This document shows positions 23,376 through 34,689 of a stretch of 64,000 bases of DNA, in pieces; the first letter of the stretch is position 1; every line of letters starts with the position of its first letter. The stretch is from Rosenbergiella epipactidis (GTDB taxonomy: Bacteria > Pseudomonadota > Gammaproteobacteria > Enterobacterales > Enterobacteriaceae). The position numbers and the translations under genes were made by a program. The notes under the pieces are model-generated. The model made no database searches. It had not been told where the DNA came from and worked only from the letters and a program-made list of their open reading frames with translations. The stretch covers positions 248,001 through 312,000 of the forward strand of contig NZ_JABBFQ010000002.1 in NCBI RefSeq assembly GCF_018494055.1, written 5' to 3'.

Positions 23376-24962
23376 CTACGATTGCGGGATGATTAAGGTC
23401 TGACCTAACATCACATTGGCGGAACGAAGCTTGTTCTTGGTTATAATAGTTTGGGCACTCACCCCATATTTCAAGGCTAGCGCATTAAGCGAGTCTCCTC
23501 GCACAACTTTATGCCTTATTACGGTCGCCGATGACTGAGTCATTGCCTTTGCCCCACCAATCCGTAACCGCTGGCCGACCCAAACACCCGATTTTTTAAG
23601 ATGGTTCTGCGTAATAATCGCCTGACTACTCACCCCATATCGCGCAGCAATCCCAGATAAGGTTTCACCGCGTTGAACGACATGTAGTTGAGTCCCTTGA
23701 GTCGAGGCTACTTGAACCGGATTGGCCTGAGCTGGGCGGTTTTCGCTGGCGGCAATATATTGGTATGGATGGCTACGGAAGTAAGCGCGTAACCCTCGGT
23801 AAATGGCATGCGCGATTTTGGTCTGATAAGCAGAATTACCCAGTAGCTTCTCTTCCTGCGCATTACTGATAAAACCCGTTTCCACTAACAGTGAAGGAAT
23901 ATCCGGTGAGCGCAGTACACCCAAACTCGCATGCTCTGGTAAGCGTTTATGCAAAGGCGTGACTTGACGGAGATTTTGCAGCACTTTGGTTGCGACATCG
24001 TAGCCAACACGCTGCGAGTGCCCAAATTGAAGGTCAAGTACCGCTTGGCTTAAGTAAGGATCGGACTGACTATTGGCCAGTAAATCGCCTGCCCCGCCCA
24101 GCAGCTCAGACTGTTTCTCGGTTTGCTCTAACCAATTCGCCATTTCAGAGTTTGCTCGGCGATTAGAGAGTACCCATACCGAAGCACCGCTGGCGGAATG
24201 CACAGGAGCGGAGTCAGCATGTATCGACACCAATAAACTCGCATTCTCTTTACGCGCCACTTCTGAACGCCCCATCACCGAAATAAAGTAATTGCCATTA
24301 CGGGTTAATACCGGTTTAAACATCGGATCGGCATCGAGAAATTTCTTTAACTTACGGGCAATCGAGATGGTGACATTTTTTTCTTTTAAACCATGTTGAC
24401 CGATAGCCCCTGGGTCTTGCCCACCATGCCCCGCATCAATCGCCACAATCACCACCTGATTACGGGCGACTTGTCCACCGGGATAACTGGTGGTATTGGT
24501 ATTCGATACCGCTGTTTTGGTTGGCGTAAACGGATTTTTCTCGGGTTTCTTAGCCGCGATCACGGCGGGTGGTACGGTTTTCCCCTGAAGCGTGACCGCT
24601 ACTTGCCACTGGTTACCTACCTGGCGGGTGGTGACCGAGGAGCCGGAAGCCTGGGTCAATTCAAATACGAGCCGAATCGCATGTTGGTTCGGCGGCTGAC
24701 TGGTGCGAATACGTTTAACAAGATTAGCCCCGCTAAAATTAAGCGGCAGCCCCTTGATGGTGCCGCTTTCGTGAATATCCATCACGAACCGTTCAGGGTT
24801 GTGCAAAGTGAACCACGACGAAGTCGGCTTATCCGCAAAACTCAACGTCACTATCGATTGTGCTTCTCGATTATCCACCTGAATATCCGAGAGCGATGCC
24901 GCCACTACCGCTCGACTAACGAGGCAACATAGTACGACGAGAATCAGCCGCCTAAAGGTCAT
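23376..24962 (-). CDS. amiB: AmiB, N-acetylmuramoyl-L-alanine amidase with two LysM domains
   Basis: 528 residues. Signal peptide (to VVAA, about residue 21), AMIN domain (about 25-125), a linker, an Amidase_3 zinc domain with [16 protein letters not shown] (about 173), the SIHADSAP motif and the LVETGFISN glutamate, then two C-terminal LysM domains (about 428-472 and 484-527). It splits peptidoglycan cross-wall stem peptides at division under EnvC/NlpD-type activators. As I recall, E. coli AmiB (445 aa) has a single LysM, so the second LysM accounts for the extra length. Overlaps tsaE by 4 nt. Confidence 0.95.
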   Translation of the reverse strand: MTFRRLILVVLCCLVSRAVVAASLSDIQVDNREAQSIVTLSFADKPTSSWFTLHNPERFVMDIHESGTIKGLPLNFSGANLVKRIRTSQPPNQHAIRLVFELTQASGSSVTTRQVGNQWQVAVTLQGKTVPPAVIAAKKPEKNPFTPTKTAVSNTNTTSYPGGQVARNQVVIVAIDAGHGGQDPGAIGQHGLKEKNVTISIARKLKKFLDADPMFKPVLTRNGNYFISVMGRSEVARKENASLLVSIHADSAPVHSASGASVWVLSNRRANSEMANWLEQTEKQSELLGGAGDLLANSQSDPYLSQAVLDLQFGHSQRVGYDVATKVLQNLRQVTPLHKRLPEHASLGVLRSPDIPSLLVETGFISNAQEEKLLGNSAYQTKIAHAIYRGLRAYFRSHPYQYIAASENRPAQANPVQVASTQGTQLHVVQRGETLSGIAARYGVSSQAIITQNHLKKSGVWVGQRLRIGGAKAMTQSSATVIRHKVVRGDSLNALALKYGVSAQTIITKNKLRSANVMLGQTLIIPQS

Positions 24963-25444
24963 GCCTCTCCCTCGTTACCCGAAATTTTTTGTAATAACTG
25001 TTCACCCCACGGTGAGCTTGCCACAATTTCTGCCTCTCTCCCCTCACCTTGATAAGCTAAGGTGATAGTCAGATCTGGCGAGGGTAAAATACCGGCTCCC
25101 TGCTGAGGCCATTCGACTAAACAGATCGCATCGCCCGTGAAATAGTCACGGACGCCCATAAACTCGAGCTCTTCAGGGTCAGCAAGGCGATACAGATCGA
25201 AATGATAGGCTAGACGCTGATCAATTTCATAAGGCTCTACCAACGTATAGGTAGGGCTTTTTACATTCCCTTGATGGCCTAACGCTTGCAAAAAACCTCG
25301 ACTAAAGGTGGTTTTACCGGCCCCTAAATCCCCAACTAAATAGATAATTGTTGCTCGCTCACTGGCCTTTGCTAAGCGGGCACCTAATGCCAAGGTGTCC
25401 GCTAAGTCAGTCAGCATAACTGTTTTTGTTGTCATGTTACTCAT
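24959..25444 (-). CDS. tsaE: TsaE, tRNA N6-threonylcarbamoyladenosine biosynthesis ATPase
   Basis: 161 residues from ATG 25444, which overlaps the nnr stop (ATGAGTAA) and is preceded by AGGA; an upstream in-frame ATG at 25468 lies deep inside nnr and lacks support. P-loop [19 protein letters not shown] near residue 38, then [13 protein letters not shown] and [15 protein letters not shown]. With TsaB, TsaC and TsaD it makes t6A37 in ANN-decoding tRNAs. Overlaps amiB by 4 nt. Confidence 0.95.
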   Translation of the reverse strand: MSNMTTKTVMLTDLADTLALGARLAKASERATIIYLVGDLGAGKTTFSRGFLQALGHQGNVKSPTYTLVEPYEIDQRLAYHFDLYRLADPEELEFMGVRDYFTGDAICLVEWPQQGAGILPSPDLTITLAYQGEGREAEIVASSPWGEQLLQKISGNEGEA

Positions 25445-26957
25445 TGAGATCCTGAAGTGGATTGACACTTATTCTTAATTTTTCAATCACATCCAGAGCA
25501 AGCATTCCACGCATTCCGTGGTCATCGGCCACAAGGTCGGCCGCATGACCATGGGCAACCACTGCGGCAGAGGCGGCTTCAAACGGTTTCAGTCCTTGAC
25601 CGAGAAAGGCTGTAACGACGCCAGTCAATACATCACCCATTCCCCCACTGGCCATGCCAGGGTTACCTACGTAGGCAATCGAAGTGGCTGATGTGCCATC
25701 GGTGATAAGGGTACCTGAACCCTTCAATACGGCGACTCCGCCAAAACGTTCCACCAATTGATGCGCTGCGGACAAGCGGTCGGCTTCGACCTCTGCAACA
25801 CTGATCCCTAATAATCGGGCTGCTTCTCCAGGATGTGGAGTCAGGACCCGATTTTGACGTTTATCCGGTTCGATTGCTAGGAGGTTTAGTGCATCTGCAT
25901 CCCATACCATGATTTTTTTACTTAATTTTACGTCTTTTAGTGCATTTTTTGCCCAATCGGATTGCCCCAGTCCAGGACCAATCGCCACAATATCTGCCCA
26001 ATCGAGTGCATCACTAAGTGATTGAGAGGTCAATTCAGCAACCATCAATTCCGGCCGAGCGGCCAACAGTGGCACAAGATTCGAGGCATGGGTTAATACG
26101 CGAACGAGGCCTGCGCCGCTCCGTAATGCGGCTTCACCGCTCAGTCGTATCGCACCGGCAGTCCCTTCTGCGCCGCCAATCACCACCACTTTACCCATAT
26201 CCCCTTTGTGGGCGCTGGCTTGCCGTTGGGGTAACCATCGAGGCAACTGTCGTGCAGTCAGGCATTCAATCGGAGGCGAGAGCTGCGGCAGTAAATGAGA
26301 AAGCCCCAAGTCAGCCACCCACAGCTTACCGCTGTAGGCTCGCCCTTTGCCGGTTAATAATCCGGGTTTCAGGGTAATAAAGGTCAGTGTTGCGGTTGCC
26401 TGTATCACGGCCCCTAGCGGCTGGCCAGTTTGCGCCGCTAAGCCTGAAGGAATATCGACGGCTAATACTGGCGCAGCATGGCGATTCGCTAAATCGATTA
26501 ATGCTTGGCTTTCCTCGCGAGGTGCCTGACGTAGGCCTATACCAAAAAGCGCATCAACAATCAGATCAATATCATCAGGCCAAGGATCGCCCGCGGATAA
26601 TGATGGGTGCGGTGCAATATTATCCCAATGCGCTTTGGCACGTGCTGCCTCAGCGGGCCGCTCATGGTGTCGCGTCGCCTCTACCACTGTGACACGGATA
26701 CCGGCTTGGTGAAGAAGGGAGGCCAGTACAAATCCGTCACCGCCATTATTGCCAGTTCCACACAGCACTAAACAGTGTCGGGTATTGGCAAAGTGTTCGG
26801 CTACTAACGTTGCCAACGCCTCACCGGCTTGCCACATCAAGGTATAAGGTGAGCCGTCGTGTAAACGACATAATTTCTGTTCAAGCTCTGCAATATGGTC
26901 GACAGGCCAACAATGGCTTGGAAGCTGGTCACTCACTGCTGAAATACTCTTCATCAT
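25437..26957 (-). CDS. nnr: Nnr, bifunctional NAD(P)H-hydrate epimerase / dehydratase
   Basis: 506 residues, a fusion of two repair enzymes. The N-terminal YjeF_N domain (about 1-220; [24 protein letters not shown]) epimerises damaged NAD(P)HX. The C-terminal ribokinase-like domain (about 230-500; [33 protein letters not shown]) dehydrates it using ADP. Start ATG 26957 with AGGAG 5 nt upstream. In E. coli the divergent neighbour is queG; here only a 330-bp spacer and tRNA-Gly are found. Confidence 0.96.
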   Translation of the reverse strand: MMKSISAVSDQLPSHCWPVDHIAELEQKLCRLHDGSPYTLMWQAGEALATLVAEHFANTRHCLVLCGTGNNGGDGFVLASLLHQAGIRVTVVEATRHHERPAEAARAKAHWDNIAPHPSLSAGDPWPDDIDLIVDALFGIGLRQAPREESQALIDLANRHAAPVLAVDIPSGLAAQTGQPLGAVIQATATLTFITLKPGLLTGKGRAYSGKLWVADLGLSHLLPQLSPPIECLTARQLPRWLPQRQASAHKGDMGKVVVIGGAEGTAGAIRLSGEAALRSGAGLVRVLTHASNLVPLLAARPELMVAELTSQSLSDALDWADIVAIGPGLGQSDWAKNALKDVKLSKKIMVWDADALNLLAIEPDKRQNRVLTPHPGEAARLLGISVAEVEADRLSAAHQLVERFGGVAVLKGSGTLITDGTSATSIAYVGNPGMASGGMGDVLTGVVTAFLGQGLKPFEAASAAVVAHGHAADLVADDHGMRGMLALDVIEKLRISVNPLQDLNE

Positions 26958-27058
26958 TCCGACTCCTACTCAATTCTCGCTAACCGAGCGATGGACGAAT
27001 AAATAAAAAGGATAGGTCGAAACCTGGCTAAGCGACAGAATTGCAACGAGAATTTTGC

Positions 27059-27067
27059 TGTGAATAG
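27059..27067 (-). promoter_or_regulatory. near-consensus DnaA box
   Basis: TGTGAATAG matches the reverse complement of the DnaA box TTATNCACA at 8 of 9 positions; the last base differs. Weak on its own and mentioned because of the perfect box 143 bp away. Confidence 0.3.
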
Positions 27068-27201
27068 CTTTTTTTAACGAAGGAAGGTCATGGGAATAAC
27101 GCGTTAAGATATTAATAACTATAAAATAAAAATACCTTATAAATCATCAGGATATAATCTAACTATGGATTGAAGCTGTTACAGCTCAACATTGAATACC
27201 C

Positions 27202-27210
27202 TGTGGATAA
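27202..27210 (-). promoter_or_regulatory. consensus DnaA box TTATCCACA
   Basis: TGTGGATAA on the plus strand is the exact complement of the high-affinity R1-type DnaA box TTATCCACA. It lies 82 bp from the tRNA-Gly gene, inside the interval that holds datA in E. coli. A 9-mer can occur by chance, so binding is inferred only. Confidence 0.5.
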
Positions 27211-27291
27211 CTCTGTTGAAAAGCTTAGCGATCACCGATGAGACATAGGTTGCAATGTAGAAAGAGTGATTAAAAGACTGAGATAAAAATT

Positions 27292-27367
<76 letters not shown>

Positions 27368-27409
27368 GCCCTGAACAGTAAAAATATTTACTACCGTCAC
27401 GGGGTGCGA

Positions 27410-27437
27410 ATTATACGAGAATAATTGTCCTACGCAA
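27410..27437 (-). promoter_or_regulatory. promoter of tRNA-Gly
   Basis: On the minus strand TTGCGT and a perfect TATAAT are 16 bp apart. The GC-rich stretch CGCACCCC follows the -10, the kind of discriminator associated with stringent control of stable RNA. It lies about 45 bp before the mature tRNA. Confidence 0.6.
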
Positions 27438-27471
27438 CCCCCCTACACCGCTTTTTTTATTTTTTCGTATC

Positions 27472-27494
27472 AACTGCCGATTTACTCGGCAGTT
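27472..27494. other. 9-bp hairpin downstream of orn
   Basis: AACTGCCGA-TTTAC-TCGGCAGTT lies just after the orn stop codon. On the minus strand it is followed by A-rich sequence, not T, so it is not a standard intrinsic terminator for orn. Confidence 0.4.
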
Positions 27495-27516
27495 TGCGCA
27501 GTTATTATCCTAAAAA

Positions 27517-28062
27517 TTACAGTTTTAGAAAGTTTTCACGATAAAACGCCAACTCAGCGATGGATTCTCGAATATCGTCGAGGGCTTGGTGAGTCCCTTT
27601 TTTATGGAACTGTTGCAAAATATCCGGCTTCCAACGACGCGCCAACTCTTTCAATGTACTGACATCCAGTGCGCGATAGTGAAAATAGTTTTCGAGTTGA
27701 GGCATATAGTTCACTAAGAAACGACGATCTTGGCCAATAGAGTTGCCACAGATAGGTGAGCTATTCTCAGGTACCCACTGTTTTAGAAATTCGAGGGTCA
27801 ACTGCTCCGCCTCGGCTTCCGATACGCTACTCTGCTTAACCCGTGCGACTAATCCGCTTTGGGTATGGGTATTCACGTTCCACTCATCCATTAATGCGAG
27901 TTGTTCGTCGCTTTGGTGCACCGCTAATACAGGCCCTTCAGCAAGTACATTTAATTGTGCATCAGTCACTATCGTTGCGATCTCAATAATCCGATCACGT
28001 AGTGGGTCCAACCCTGTCATCTCTAAATCGATCCAAATAAGGTTATCTTTACTTTGCGTCAT
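27517..28062 (-). CDS. orn: Oligoribonuclease
   Basis: 181 residues from ATG 28062, which has GAGGG at a better distance than the ATG three bases upstream and gives the exact E. coli length. DEDDh exonuclease: [10 protein letters not shown] (D12, E14), [10 protein letters not shown] (third acid), [10 protein letters not shown] (H and D). It finishes RNA decay by cutting di- to penta-nucleotides and degrades pGpG from c-di-GMP breakdown; essential in E. coli. Divergent from rsgA, as is usual. Confidence 0.97.
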   Translation of the reverse strand: MTQSKDNLIWIDLEMTGLDPLRDRIIEIATIVTDAQLNVLAEGPVLAVHQSDEQLALMDEWNVNTHTQSGLVARVKQSSVSEAEAEQLTLEFLKQWVPENSSPICGNSIGQDRRFLVNYMPQLENYFHYRALDVSTLKELARRWKPDILQQFHKKGTHQALDDIRESIAELAFYRENFLKL

Positions 28063-28165
28063 CATCGCCCTCGTTTACCCGCTAAATTCGCCATTTGTTC
28101 TCATTAAGGTGTATCATAGACCTTTTGCCCACTCAGGGCGAAACATCTGTTAGACGAGAGGTTAT

Positions 28166-29215
28166 GTGAGTAAAAATAAACTATCAAAGGGCCAACAACG
28201 GCGAGTTAATGCCAACCACCAACGTCGGTTACAGCAACGTGAAGGGAAAGTCGAGCCTGATGATAGCCTATTTGCTGAACCTCAAGATGGCCGCGTTATT
28301 AGCCGTTTCGGCATGCACGCTGATGTCGAAGATCCTCAAGGCCAAATTTGGCGCTGTAACTTACGTCGTACAATTCGCTCACTCGTCACAGGTGACCGCG
28401 TTGTCTGGCGCGCGCCACTCGAAGGGATGGGTAAAGGCATCGTGGAGGCCGTCCATGAGCGTCAATCGGTACTGACCCGCCCCGATTACTATGATGGCAT
28501 CAAGCCCATTGCCGCAAATATCGACCAAATTATCATTGTCTCTGCGATTTTACCTGAGCTGTCATTAAATATTATTGACCGCTATTTAGTCGCTTGCGAA
28601 ACCCTGAATATCGCTCCTCTATTAGTGTTAAATAAAACTGATCTGCTGGACGACGACGGTATGGCATTTGTCGATGAACAGATGGCGATCTATCAAGATA
28701 TTGGTTATCCAGTATTAAAGGTTTCCAGCCATCAGCGAGAAGGCCTTCTACCGCTTGAAGAAGCGTTAACCGACCGCGTCAGTATTTTTGCTGGGCAGTC
28801 TGGCGTCGGTAAATCGAGCTTATTGAATGCATTGTTAGGCTTTGATGCCCTCGATAATAATGCCATCTTAACCAACGATGTGTCAGATAACTCAGGCTTA
28901 GGTCAACACACCACGACCGCCGCACGGCTCTACCACTTTCCACAAGGTGGCGATGTTATCGACTCACCTGGGGTCCGCGAGTTCGGTCTATGGCACCTAG
29001 AGCCGGAACAAATCACTCAAGGATTTGTCGAATTCAAACCGTATCTGGGGCTTTGTAAGTTTAGAGATTGCAAACATCTTGACGATCCAGGTTGCGCGCT
29101 GCGTCACGCCGTTGAACTAGGCGAGATTGATGAGCTGCGCTTCGAGAATTATCATCGAATTCTCGAGAGCATGGCTTCCGTTAAAATAAGAAAAAGTTTC
29201 ACCAGTAAAGAGTAG
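28166..29215 (+). CDS. rsgA: RsgA, small-subunit ribosome biogenesis GTPase
   Basis: 349 residues. OB domain ([31 protein letters not shown]), circularly permuted G domain with G4 NKTD (about 152) ahead of G1 [12 protein letters not shown] (about 210) and G3 DSPGVREF (about 272), and a C-terminal zinc knuckle (CKFRDCKH...PGC). It checks late 30S assembly. The start is GTG at 28166; an ATG two bases upstream is out of frame and hits a stop at once. Precedes psd. Confidence 0.97.
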   Translation: MSKNKLSKGQQRRVNANHQRRLQQREGKVEPDDSLFAEPQDGRVISRFGMHADVEDPQGQIWRCNLRRTIRSLVTGDRVVWRAPLEGMGKGIVEAVHERQSVLTRPDYYDGIKPIAANIDQIIIVSAILPELSLNIIDRYLVACETLNIAPLLVLNKTDLLDDDGMAFVDEQMAIYQDIGYPVLKVSSHQREGLLPLEEALTDRVSIFAGQSGVGKSSLLNALLGFDALDNNAILTNDVSDNSGLGQHTTTAARLYHFPQGGDVIDSPGVREFGLWHLEPEQITQGFVEFKPYLGLCKFRDCKHLDDPGCALRHAVELGEIDELRFENYHRILESMASVKIRKSFTSKE

Positions 29216-29313
29216 GTGCCGCAAGGTCCCTCACTTTTACTGCACACACGTATACTGTTGTGGCATTGTCCGCAATAACATTTTAGAACGATTGAGTACG
29301 CCAGGAGGCGCCC

Positions 29314-30243
29314 GTGTTAGACAAGTTGAAATTAGGTATTAACGCTCTTCTTCCTAAGAAACAACTCACAGAACTTGCCGGCTGGGGAGCAAGTCGCCAA
29401 GCAGGCTGGCTAACCAAGGCCGTTATTGATCTTTTTGTCTGGTATTACAAAGTCAATATGCAAGAAGCCGCCAAGCCCGATACCGCGAGCTACCGCAGTT
29501 TCAACGAGTTTTTTGTCCGTCCGTTAAAGGATGAAGCTCGGGTTATCGATCATTCAGCGAATATTCTCGTCCAACCGGCAGACGGCGCAGTCAGCCAATG
29601 TGGACGTATCGACGAAAACCAAATTTTTCAAGCTAAAGGGCACTACTATACGTTAGAGGCCCTGCTCGCCGGAAATGAAGAGCGTGCACAGCACTTTTAC
29701 AATGGCCAGTTTGTTACCACTTACTTAGCTCCACGTGACTACCACCGTGTGCATATGCCGTGTAATGGTATCTTACGTGAGATGGTCTATGTCCCGGGTG
29801 ATCTGTACTCTGTTAATCCTCTAACTGCCCAAAATATTCCTAATCTTTTCGCCCGTAATGAACGCGTGATCTGCTATTTCGATACCGATATGGGGCCTAT
29901 GGTGCAAATTCTGGTGGGCGCAACCATTGTTGGCAGTATTGAAACCGTGTGGGCCGGTACTATTACCCCACCGCGTGAAGGCGTTATTCAACGCTGGCAT
30001 TATCCTCAAGCTGAGGAAAAAGGCGCGATTGTTCTACTTAAGGGGCAAGAGATGGGCCGCTTTAAGTTGGGTTCTACCGTCATCAACTTATTCGCCGCCG
30101 ATCAAGTCCGTCTGAGTGAAGCCTTAGAAGCCCAAGCCCCAACAAGAATGGGTCAGCCTTTAGCAGAAAAAATTGCTGTTCAGGCACCTACCTCAACCCC
30201 ACCACAAAATGAAAGTGGCGCGGTAGAACAGACCGAAGCCTAA
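29314..30243 (+). CDS. psd: Phosphatidylserine decarboxylase proenzyme
   Basis: 309 residues (E. coli 322). Asp90, His147 and the LGST self-cleavage site (Ser254, the pyruvoyl precursor) match the known catalytic triad and autocatalytic serine positions. It makes phosphatidylethanolamine from phosphatidylserine at the inner membrane. The residues after about 285 are a low-complexity Ala/Pro/Gln tail. GGAGG lies 6 nt before the start, which is GTG. 16 bp upstream of mscM, probably co-transcribed as in E. coli. Confidence 0.97.
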   Translation: MLDKLKLGINALLPKKQLTELAGWGASRQAGWLTKAVIDLFVWYYKVNMQEAAKPDTASYRSFNEFFVRPLKDEARVIDHSANILVQPADGAVSQCGRIDENQIFQAKGHYYTLEALLAGNEERAQHFYNGQFVTTYLAPRDYHRVHMPCNGILREMVYVPGDLYSVNPLTAQNIPNLFARNERVICYFDTDMGPMVQILVGATIVGSIETVWAGTITPPREGVIQRWHYPQAEEKGAIVLLKGQEMGRFKLGSTVINLFAADQVRLSEALEAQAPTRMGQPLAEKIAVQAPTSTPPQNESGAVEQTEA

Positions 30244-30259
30244 TATAGAGGGCCTGGCA

Positions 30260-33200
30260 GTGCGTATATTACCCGTTATTCTACTGAGCTTAGGGCTTAG
30301 TACTACTTTCGCTAGTGATGCACTGCCTGAACCCCCTCAGATTCGGCAAGCGCTAGAACAGGCGCAGAATAGTAAAAATCCTGCGGCACAAACCGAGACG
30401 ATTCAAGCATTAAAGAGCGCGTTGGATTACACCAACCAACGCAATCAATCGATTGAAAATGCGCGGCAATACCAACAGGTTATCGATAATTACCCGCAAC
30501 TTGCGGCGACTTTACGCCAGCAAATAACCACGCTAAATGAGACGAGCAAACGCGTCAATCCTGCGCTTACCAGTGGCGATATTGAACAGGAAATCTTACG
30601 TGTCAGCAGCCAATTATTGGAAGAAGGCCGCTTAGCACAACAAGAACAGGACCAAGCTCGGGAAATCAGCGACTCTCTCACCCAACTTCCCAGCGATCAG
30701 ACGGATGCGAGACGGGCGCTTTCTGAAAGCGATCGTCGCTTACAGAATTACCAAGTCTCCTCAACGCCATTGGGCCAAGCTCGGGGCAACGCCTATGAGG
30801 CAGAAAATGCCGCCAACAAAGCACGGGTTAATGAGCTCGAGCTGGCGCAGCTTTCTGCCAATAATCGGCAAGAGCTAGCAAAATTACGCGCCGAGTTTCA
30901 TCAAAAAACCATTGCTCAGCTCGATGCGTATCTACAAGCATTGCGTACCCGACAAAGTGCGCTCCGCCAAGATGAAGCGCAACGCGCCTTGGAACGTACT
31001 GAACAACTGGCAGAAAATAGCGGCGACTTACCGCCGGTTATCCATGAGCAATTTACCGTTAACCGTGAGTTATCGGCTGCACTGAACCAGCAATCCCAAC
31101 ATATGGAGCTTGTCTCTTCACAGCAGCGGCTGGTGGCTAACCAAACCCAACAAGTCCGCCAAGCACTCTCCACCCTACGCGAACAATCACAGTGGCTAGG
31201 TGAGTCGACCCTATTGGGCGAGGCGCTACGCGCGCAAGTCGCTCGCTTACCTGATGCGCCAAAATCCCAGCAAATCGATAGCGAAATGGGAGAACTACGT
31301 GTTCAGCGTCTGCATTACGAAGACCTACTGGCTCGTCAACACGCGCTGCGTGAGACACGTCAAGCCAGTGGTAAGTCGATTACCAGCGAGCAACGCCGTA
31401 TTTTAGATGCACAGCTCAATACGCAGGGTGAACTGCTCAATTCATTGATTTCAGGTTGTGATGCCTTAATTTTAGAAATCACTAAACTCAAAGTTGCCAA
31501 TACACAGTTACAAGATGCTCTGGGTGATGTCACGGATGCCACCCACCGTTACCTCTTCTGGACGGCGGATATCAATCCGATTAGCCTGCATTACCCCCTA
31601 CAGGTCGTGCAAGATCTGACAAGATTATTATCTTTAGACAGTTTGGGACAATTGGGCAAAGCCTTGGTGATGGTGGCCACCAGCCGCGAGTCTATTTTAC
31701 CTGTTATTGGCGCATTGATATTAGTGATCGTTAGTCTAAGTTCTCGTCGCCACTATCATGCTTTCTTAGCACGTTCGGCCAGCCGCATTGGTAAAGTAAC
31801 CCAAGATCGCTTTTCCCTAACATTACGCACGGTATTTTGGTCAATACTGGTCGCCCTGCCCTTACCGGTGCTATGGGCAACACTCGGTTATGGGCTACAA
31901 CGTGCTTGGCCTTATCCGATTGCAGTCGCTGTCGGTGATGGTGTCACCGCAACCCTGCCATTACTGTGGGCCTTTATGATTAGCGCAACCTTCGCGCATC
32001 CTAATGGTTTGTTTATCGCCCACTTTCGTTGGCCATCACAAGCGGTATCACGAGCGGTACGCTACTACTCCCTCAGTATCGGCTTTATCGTTCCCCTTAC
32101 GATGGTATTAATCACTTTCGATAATATTGAAGAGCGTCCCTTTACCGCCTCATTAGGCCGCCTCAGTTTTATTCTGATTTGTATCGCGTTAACTATTGTT
32201 TCCAATGCACTGCGCCGTGCTGGCTTGCCGCTCTACTTTGACCGCCAGGGGAATAGCACCAATATGGTCAACCGCTTATTGTGGGACCTGATGATCGTTA
32301 TCCCACCGGTGGCCATTATTGCTTCCTTGCTCGGGTATCTTGCGACAGCACAAGCGCTGTTAGCACGAGTTGAAAGTTCGGTGGGGATCTGGTTTGTGCT
32401 ACTGATCGTTTACCATATCATTCGGCGTTGGATGCTGATTCAACGACGACGTATCGAATTTGATCGCGCACGTCAGCGGCGAGCCGAAATCCTCGCCAGC
32501 CGGGCGCGAAATCATCAAGAAGATGACAGCGCTACATTGAATAGTGAAAGCCAAGAGACAATCGAAGAGCCCGTCATCGATCTTGATACGATCAGTGCGC
32601 AGTCGCTACGCTTAGTGCGCTCGCTGCTCGCGCTCGTGGCGCTTTTTGCCTTAATCCTTCTTTGGTCAGAGCTACACTCCGCCTTCGCCTTCCTTGAGAA
32701 CATCCCACTTTGGGGAGTGACCTCCTCGATTCAAGGGGTTGAGAGCGTGCAAGATGTCACGTTAGGGGCCGTGTTAATCGCTATTTTAGTGTTGATCATT
32801 ACGCTGCAACTGGTCAGAAATATGCCAGCGATGCTAGAACTCGCCATCTTGCAGCATCTCAACCTTGCGCCAGGAACAGGCTATGCCATCACCACGCTAA
32901 CCAAGTACTTGCTGATGATTATCGGCGTCATGATGGGCTTCTCGATGCTGGGTATCGACTGGTCTAAGTTGCAATGGTTAGTCGCGGCAATGGGTCTGGG
33001 ATTGGGCTTCGGTTTACAGGAAATTTTTGCAAACTTTATTTCGGGTCTGATTATTCTATTCGAAAAGCCGATTCGGATTGGCGACACCGTTACCCTACGG
33101 GACTTGACCGGCACTATTTCACGCATCAATACCCGTGCCACCACCATTACCGATTGGGATAGAAAAGAAATTATTGTGCCGAATAAGGCCTTTATTACCG

Positions 33201-33583
33201 AGCAGTTTATTAACTGGTCCTTATCCGATGCGCATACTCGGGTGGTGTTGAATATCCCTGCGCCGCCGCATGTAAGCAGTGCCGTGGTGACGGATTTACT
33301 GCTGGCAGCCGCAAACCGCTGTAGCTATGTATTGAAAACACCTGCAGCAGAGGCATTCTTAGTGGATATTCATCAAGGTATTCAATTGTTTGAATTAAGA
33401 ATTTATGCCGCAGAGATTGGCCACCGTATGCCATTGCGTCACGATCTGCATCAACAGATCCTAAATAGCTTTAGCGAACATAATATCGAGCTGCCTTATC
33501 CGCCGGTTCAGGTAAGAATGGAACAAGTCGGTAAATCAGCAGCCGCTATGCAGTCAACCCAGTATCAAGCGGGTGGCCTATAA
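30260..33583 (+). CDS. mscM: MscM (YjeP), miniconductance mechanosensitive channel
   Basis: 1107 residues, as in E. coli. Signal peptide (about 1-18), a long periplasmic coiled-coil porin-like domain rich in Gln/Glu/Leu (about 20-450), 11 or so transmembrane helices (about 470-930), and a C-terminal MscS channel domain with LVAAMGLGLGFGLQEIFANFISGLIILFEKPIRIGD (pore helix onward, about 910-945) and the beta domain. It relieves turgor on osmotic downshock. GTG start. Follows psd by 16 bp. Confidence 0.95.
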   Translation: MRILPVILLSLGLSTTFASDALPEPPQIRQALEQAQNSKNPAAQTETIQALKSALDYTNQRNQSIENARQYQQVIDNYPQLAATLRQQITTLNETSKRVNPALTSGDIEQEILRVSSQLLEEGRLAQQEQDQAREISDSLTQLPSDQTDARRALSESDRRLQNYQVSSTPLGQARGNAYEAENAANKARVNELELAQLSANNRQELAKLRAEFHQKTIAQLDAYLQALRTRQSALRQDEAQRALERTEQLAENSGDLPPVIHEQFTVNRELSAALNQQSQHMELVSSQQRLVANQTQQVRQALSTLREQSQWLGESTLLGEALRAQVARLPDAPKSQQIDSEMGELRVQRLHYEDLLARQHALRETRQASGKSITSEQRRILDAQLNTQGELLNSLISGCDALILEITKLKVANTQLQDALGDVTDATHRYLFWTADINPISLHYPLQVVQDLTRLLSLDSLGQLGKALVMVATSRESILPVIGALILVIVSLSSRRHYHAFLARSASRIGKVTQDRFSLTLRTVFWSILVALPLPVLWATLGYGLQRAWPYPIAVAVGDGVTATLPLLWAFMISATFAHPNGLFIAHFRWPSQAVSRAVRYYSLSIGFIVPLTMVLITFDNIEERPFTASLGRLSFILICIALTIVSNALRRAGLPLYFDRQGNSTNMVNRLLWDLMIVIPPVAIIASLLGYLATAQALLARVESSVGIWFVLLIVYHIIRRWMLIQRRRIEFDRARQRRAEILASRARNHQEDDSATLNSESQETIEEPVIDLDTISAQSLRLVRSLLALVALFALILLWSELHSAFAFLENIPLWGVTSSIQGVESVQDVTLGAVLIAILVLIITLQLVRNMPAMLELAILQHLNLAPGTGYAITTLTKYLLMIIGVMMGFSMLGIDWSKLQWLVAAMGLGLGFGLQEIFANFISGLIILFEKPIRIGDTVTLRDLTGTISRINTRATTITDWDRKEIIVPNKAFITEQFINWSLSDAHTRVVLNIPAPPHVSSAVVTDLLLAAANRCSYVLKTPAAEAFLVDIHQGIQLFELRIYAAEIGHRMPLRHDLHQQILNSFSEHNIELPYPPVQVRMEQVGKSAAAMQSTQYQAGGL

Positions 33584-33587
33584 GACC

Positions 33588-33614
33588 GTTAGCCAGTCAC
33601 CCTGACTGGCTAAC
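33588..33614. terminator. 12-bp hairpin between mscM and epmA
   Basis: GTTAGCCAGTCA-CCC-TGACTGGCTAAC is a perfect 12-bp inverted repeat with a 3-nt spacer, between convergent mscM and epmA stop codons. No T tract is visible; probably a shared bidirectional terminator or stabiliser. Confidence 0.6.
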
Positions 33615-33618
33615 GTGA

Positions 33619-34602
33619 TTAGCTATTCTCGACAGTAAAGGCCATCACCTCTTTTAAAGAGTCGGCCTTCAATGCCAGCATCACCAAGCGATCAATCCCC
33701 AATGCCACCCCTGAGCAGTCCGGCATACCGGCGGTCAATGCCGCCAATAGACGCTCATCGATTGGGTGTTCAGGTAACCCCATCAGCTGACGACGACGGT
33801 TATCCGCCATAAAACGTTGGCGCTGCTCATCACTATTGGTCAACTCACGAAAACCATTGGCTAATTCCACACCCTTAAAATAGACCTCGAAGCGTTCGGC
33901 TACACGATGATCCTCGGTGCTGATCTCAGCTAATGCTGCTTGGGAGGCAGGAAAGTGATAGACGAAAGCCGGTTTATTCTCTTGGCCGATCTGCGTTTCT
34001 ACCCCAAGCATAAATAATAACTGCAGCACGGTATCGCGATCCTCTTCTCGCTCGACGAGCTCCCCAACGCCTAGCTTCTCGGCGCAGGCCACTAATTGCT
34101 CTTTATCGGCCGTAAGCGGATCGAGACCTAAATAGCGTTGGAAAGCTTGTTGGTAGGAGAGCGTTTCTGCAGGTTCGCACTCGATAATCTGTTGCAGTAA
34201 ATCGTCCACTTCATTCATCAAACGATACATATCGTAATGCGGGCGATACCACTCCAGCATTGTGAACTCAGGGTTATGATGACGCCCAGCTTCCTCATTA
34301 CGGAAACAACGACTCATTTGATAGATCGGTCCGCTGCCCGCAGTCAGCAAGCGTTTCATATGGTATTCAGGACTCGTCATTAACCAGAGATCGCGCCCTT
34401 GTGCCGCCCCGGGTCCGACAAAGCGGGTTGTAAAAGGTACCAGATGAATATCTGTCACCGTCGCTTGGCTCATTGCAGGGGTTTCGACTTCCAACACTCC
34501 ACGATCAGCAAAGAAACGCCGAATATCGGCCAGCAAATTTGCACGCTTCAGCAGATTGGCAATGGGCGCACTCGGCTGCCATAAGTCCGATTCATTCATC
34601 AA
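33619..34602 (-). CDS. epmA: EpmA, EF-P-(R)-beta-lysine ligase
   Basis: 327 residues (E. coli 325). A truncated class-II lysyl-tRNA synthetase lacking the anticodon-binding domain: motif-2-like [28 protein letters not shown] near 98 and motif 3 [15 protein letters not shown] near 295. It attaches (R)-beta-lysine, made by EpmB, to Lys34 of EF-P. All three genes are in this window. In E. coli frdABCD lies next to epmA; here the entericidin and efp follow directly. Confidence 0.96.
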   Translation of the reverse strand: MMNESDLWQPSAPIANLLKRANLLADIRRFFADRGVLEVETPAMSQATVTDIHLVPFTTRFVGPGAAQGRDLWLMTSPEYHMKRLLTAGSGPIYQMSRCFRNEEAGRHHNPEFTMLEWYRPHYDMYRLMNEVDDLLQQIIECEPAETLSYQQAFQRYLGLDPLTADKEQLVACAEKLGVGELVEREEDRDTVLQLLFMLGVETQIGQENKPAFVYHFPASQAALAEISTEDHRVAERFEVYFKGVELANGFRELTNSDEQRQRFMADNRRRQLMGLPEHPIDERLLAALTAGMPDCSGVALGIDRLVMLALKADSLKEVMAFTVENS

Positions 34603-34689
34603 TATTGTCCTTCAAAAAAGTCGTATGGGACGGTACGTCCGCATAGTGGGTGTTCGCTGGCTAAAACGGTGAAAAGGGGTGATAGGCTA

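Larger units (their letters stand above)
26958..27291. other. nnr-tRNA-Gly intergenic region (datA-equivalent position)
   Basis: 334 bp with no protein gene. E. coli has queG and the DnaA-titrating locus datA in this position next to the glycine tRNA cluster. Here one perfect DnaA box and one 8/9 box are visible, listed separately. No clear IHF site (WATCAANNNNTTR) could be found by eye. Confidence 0.45.
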
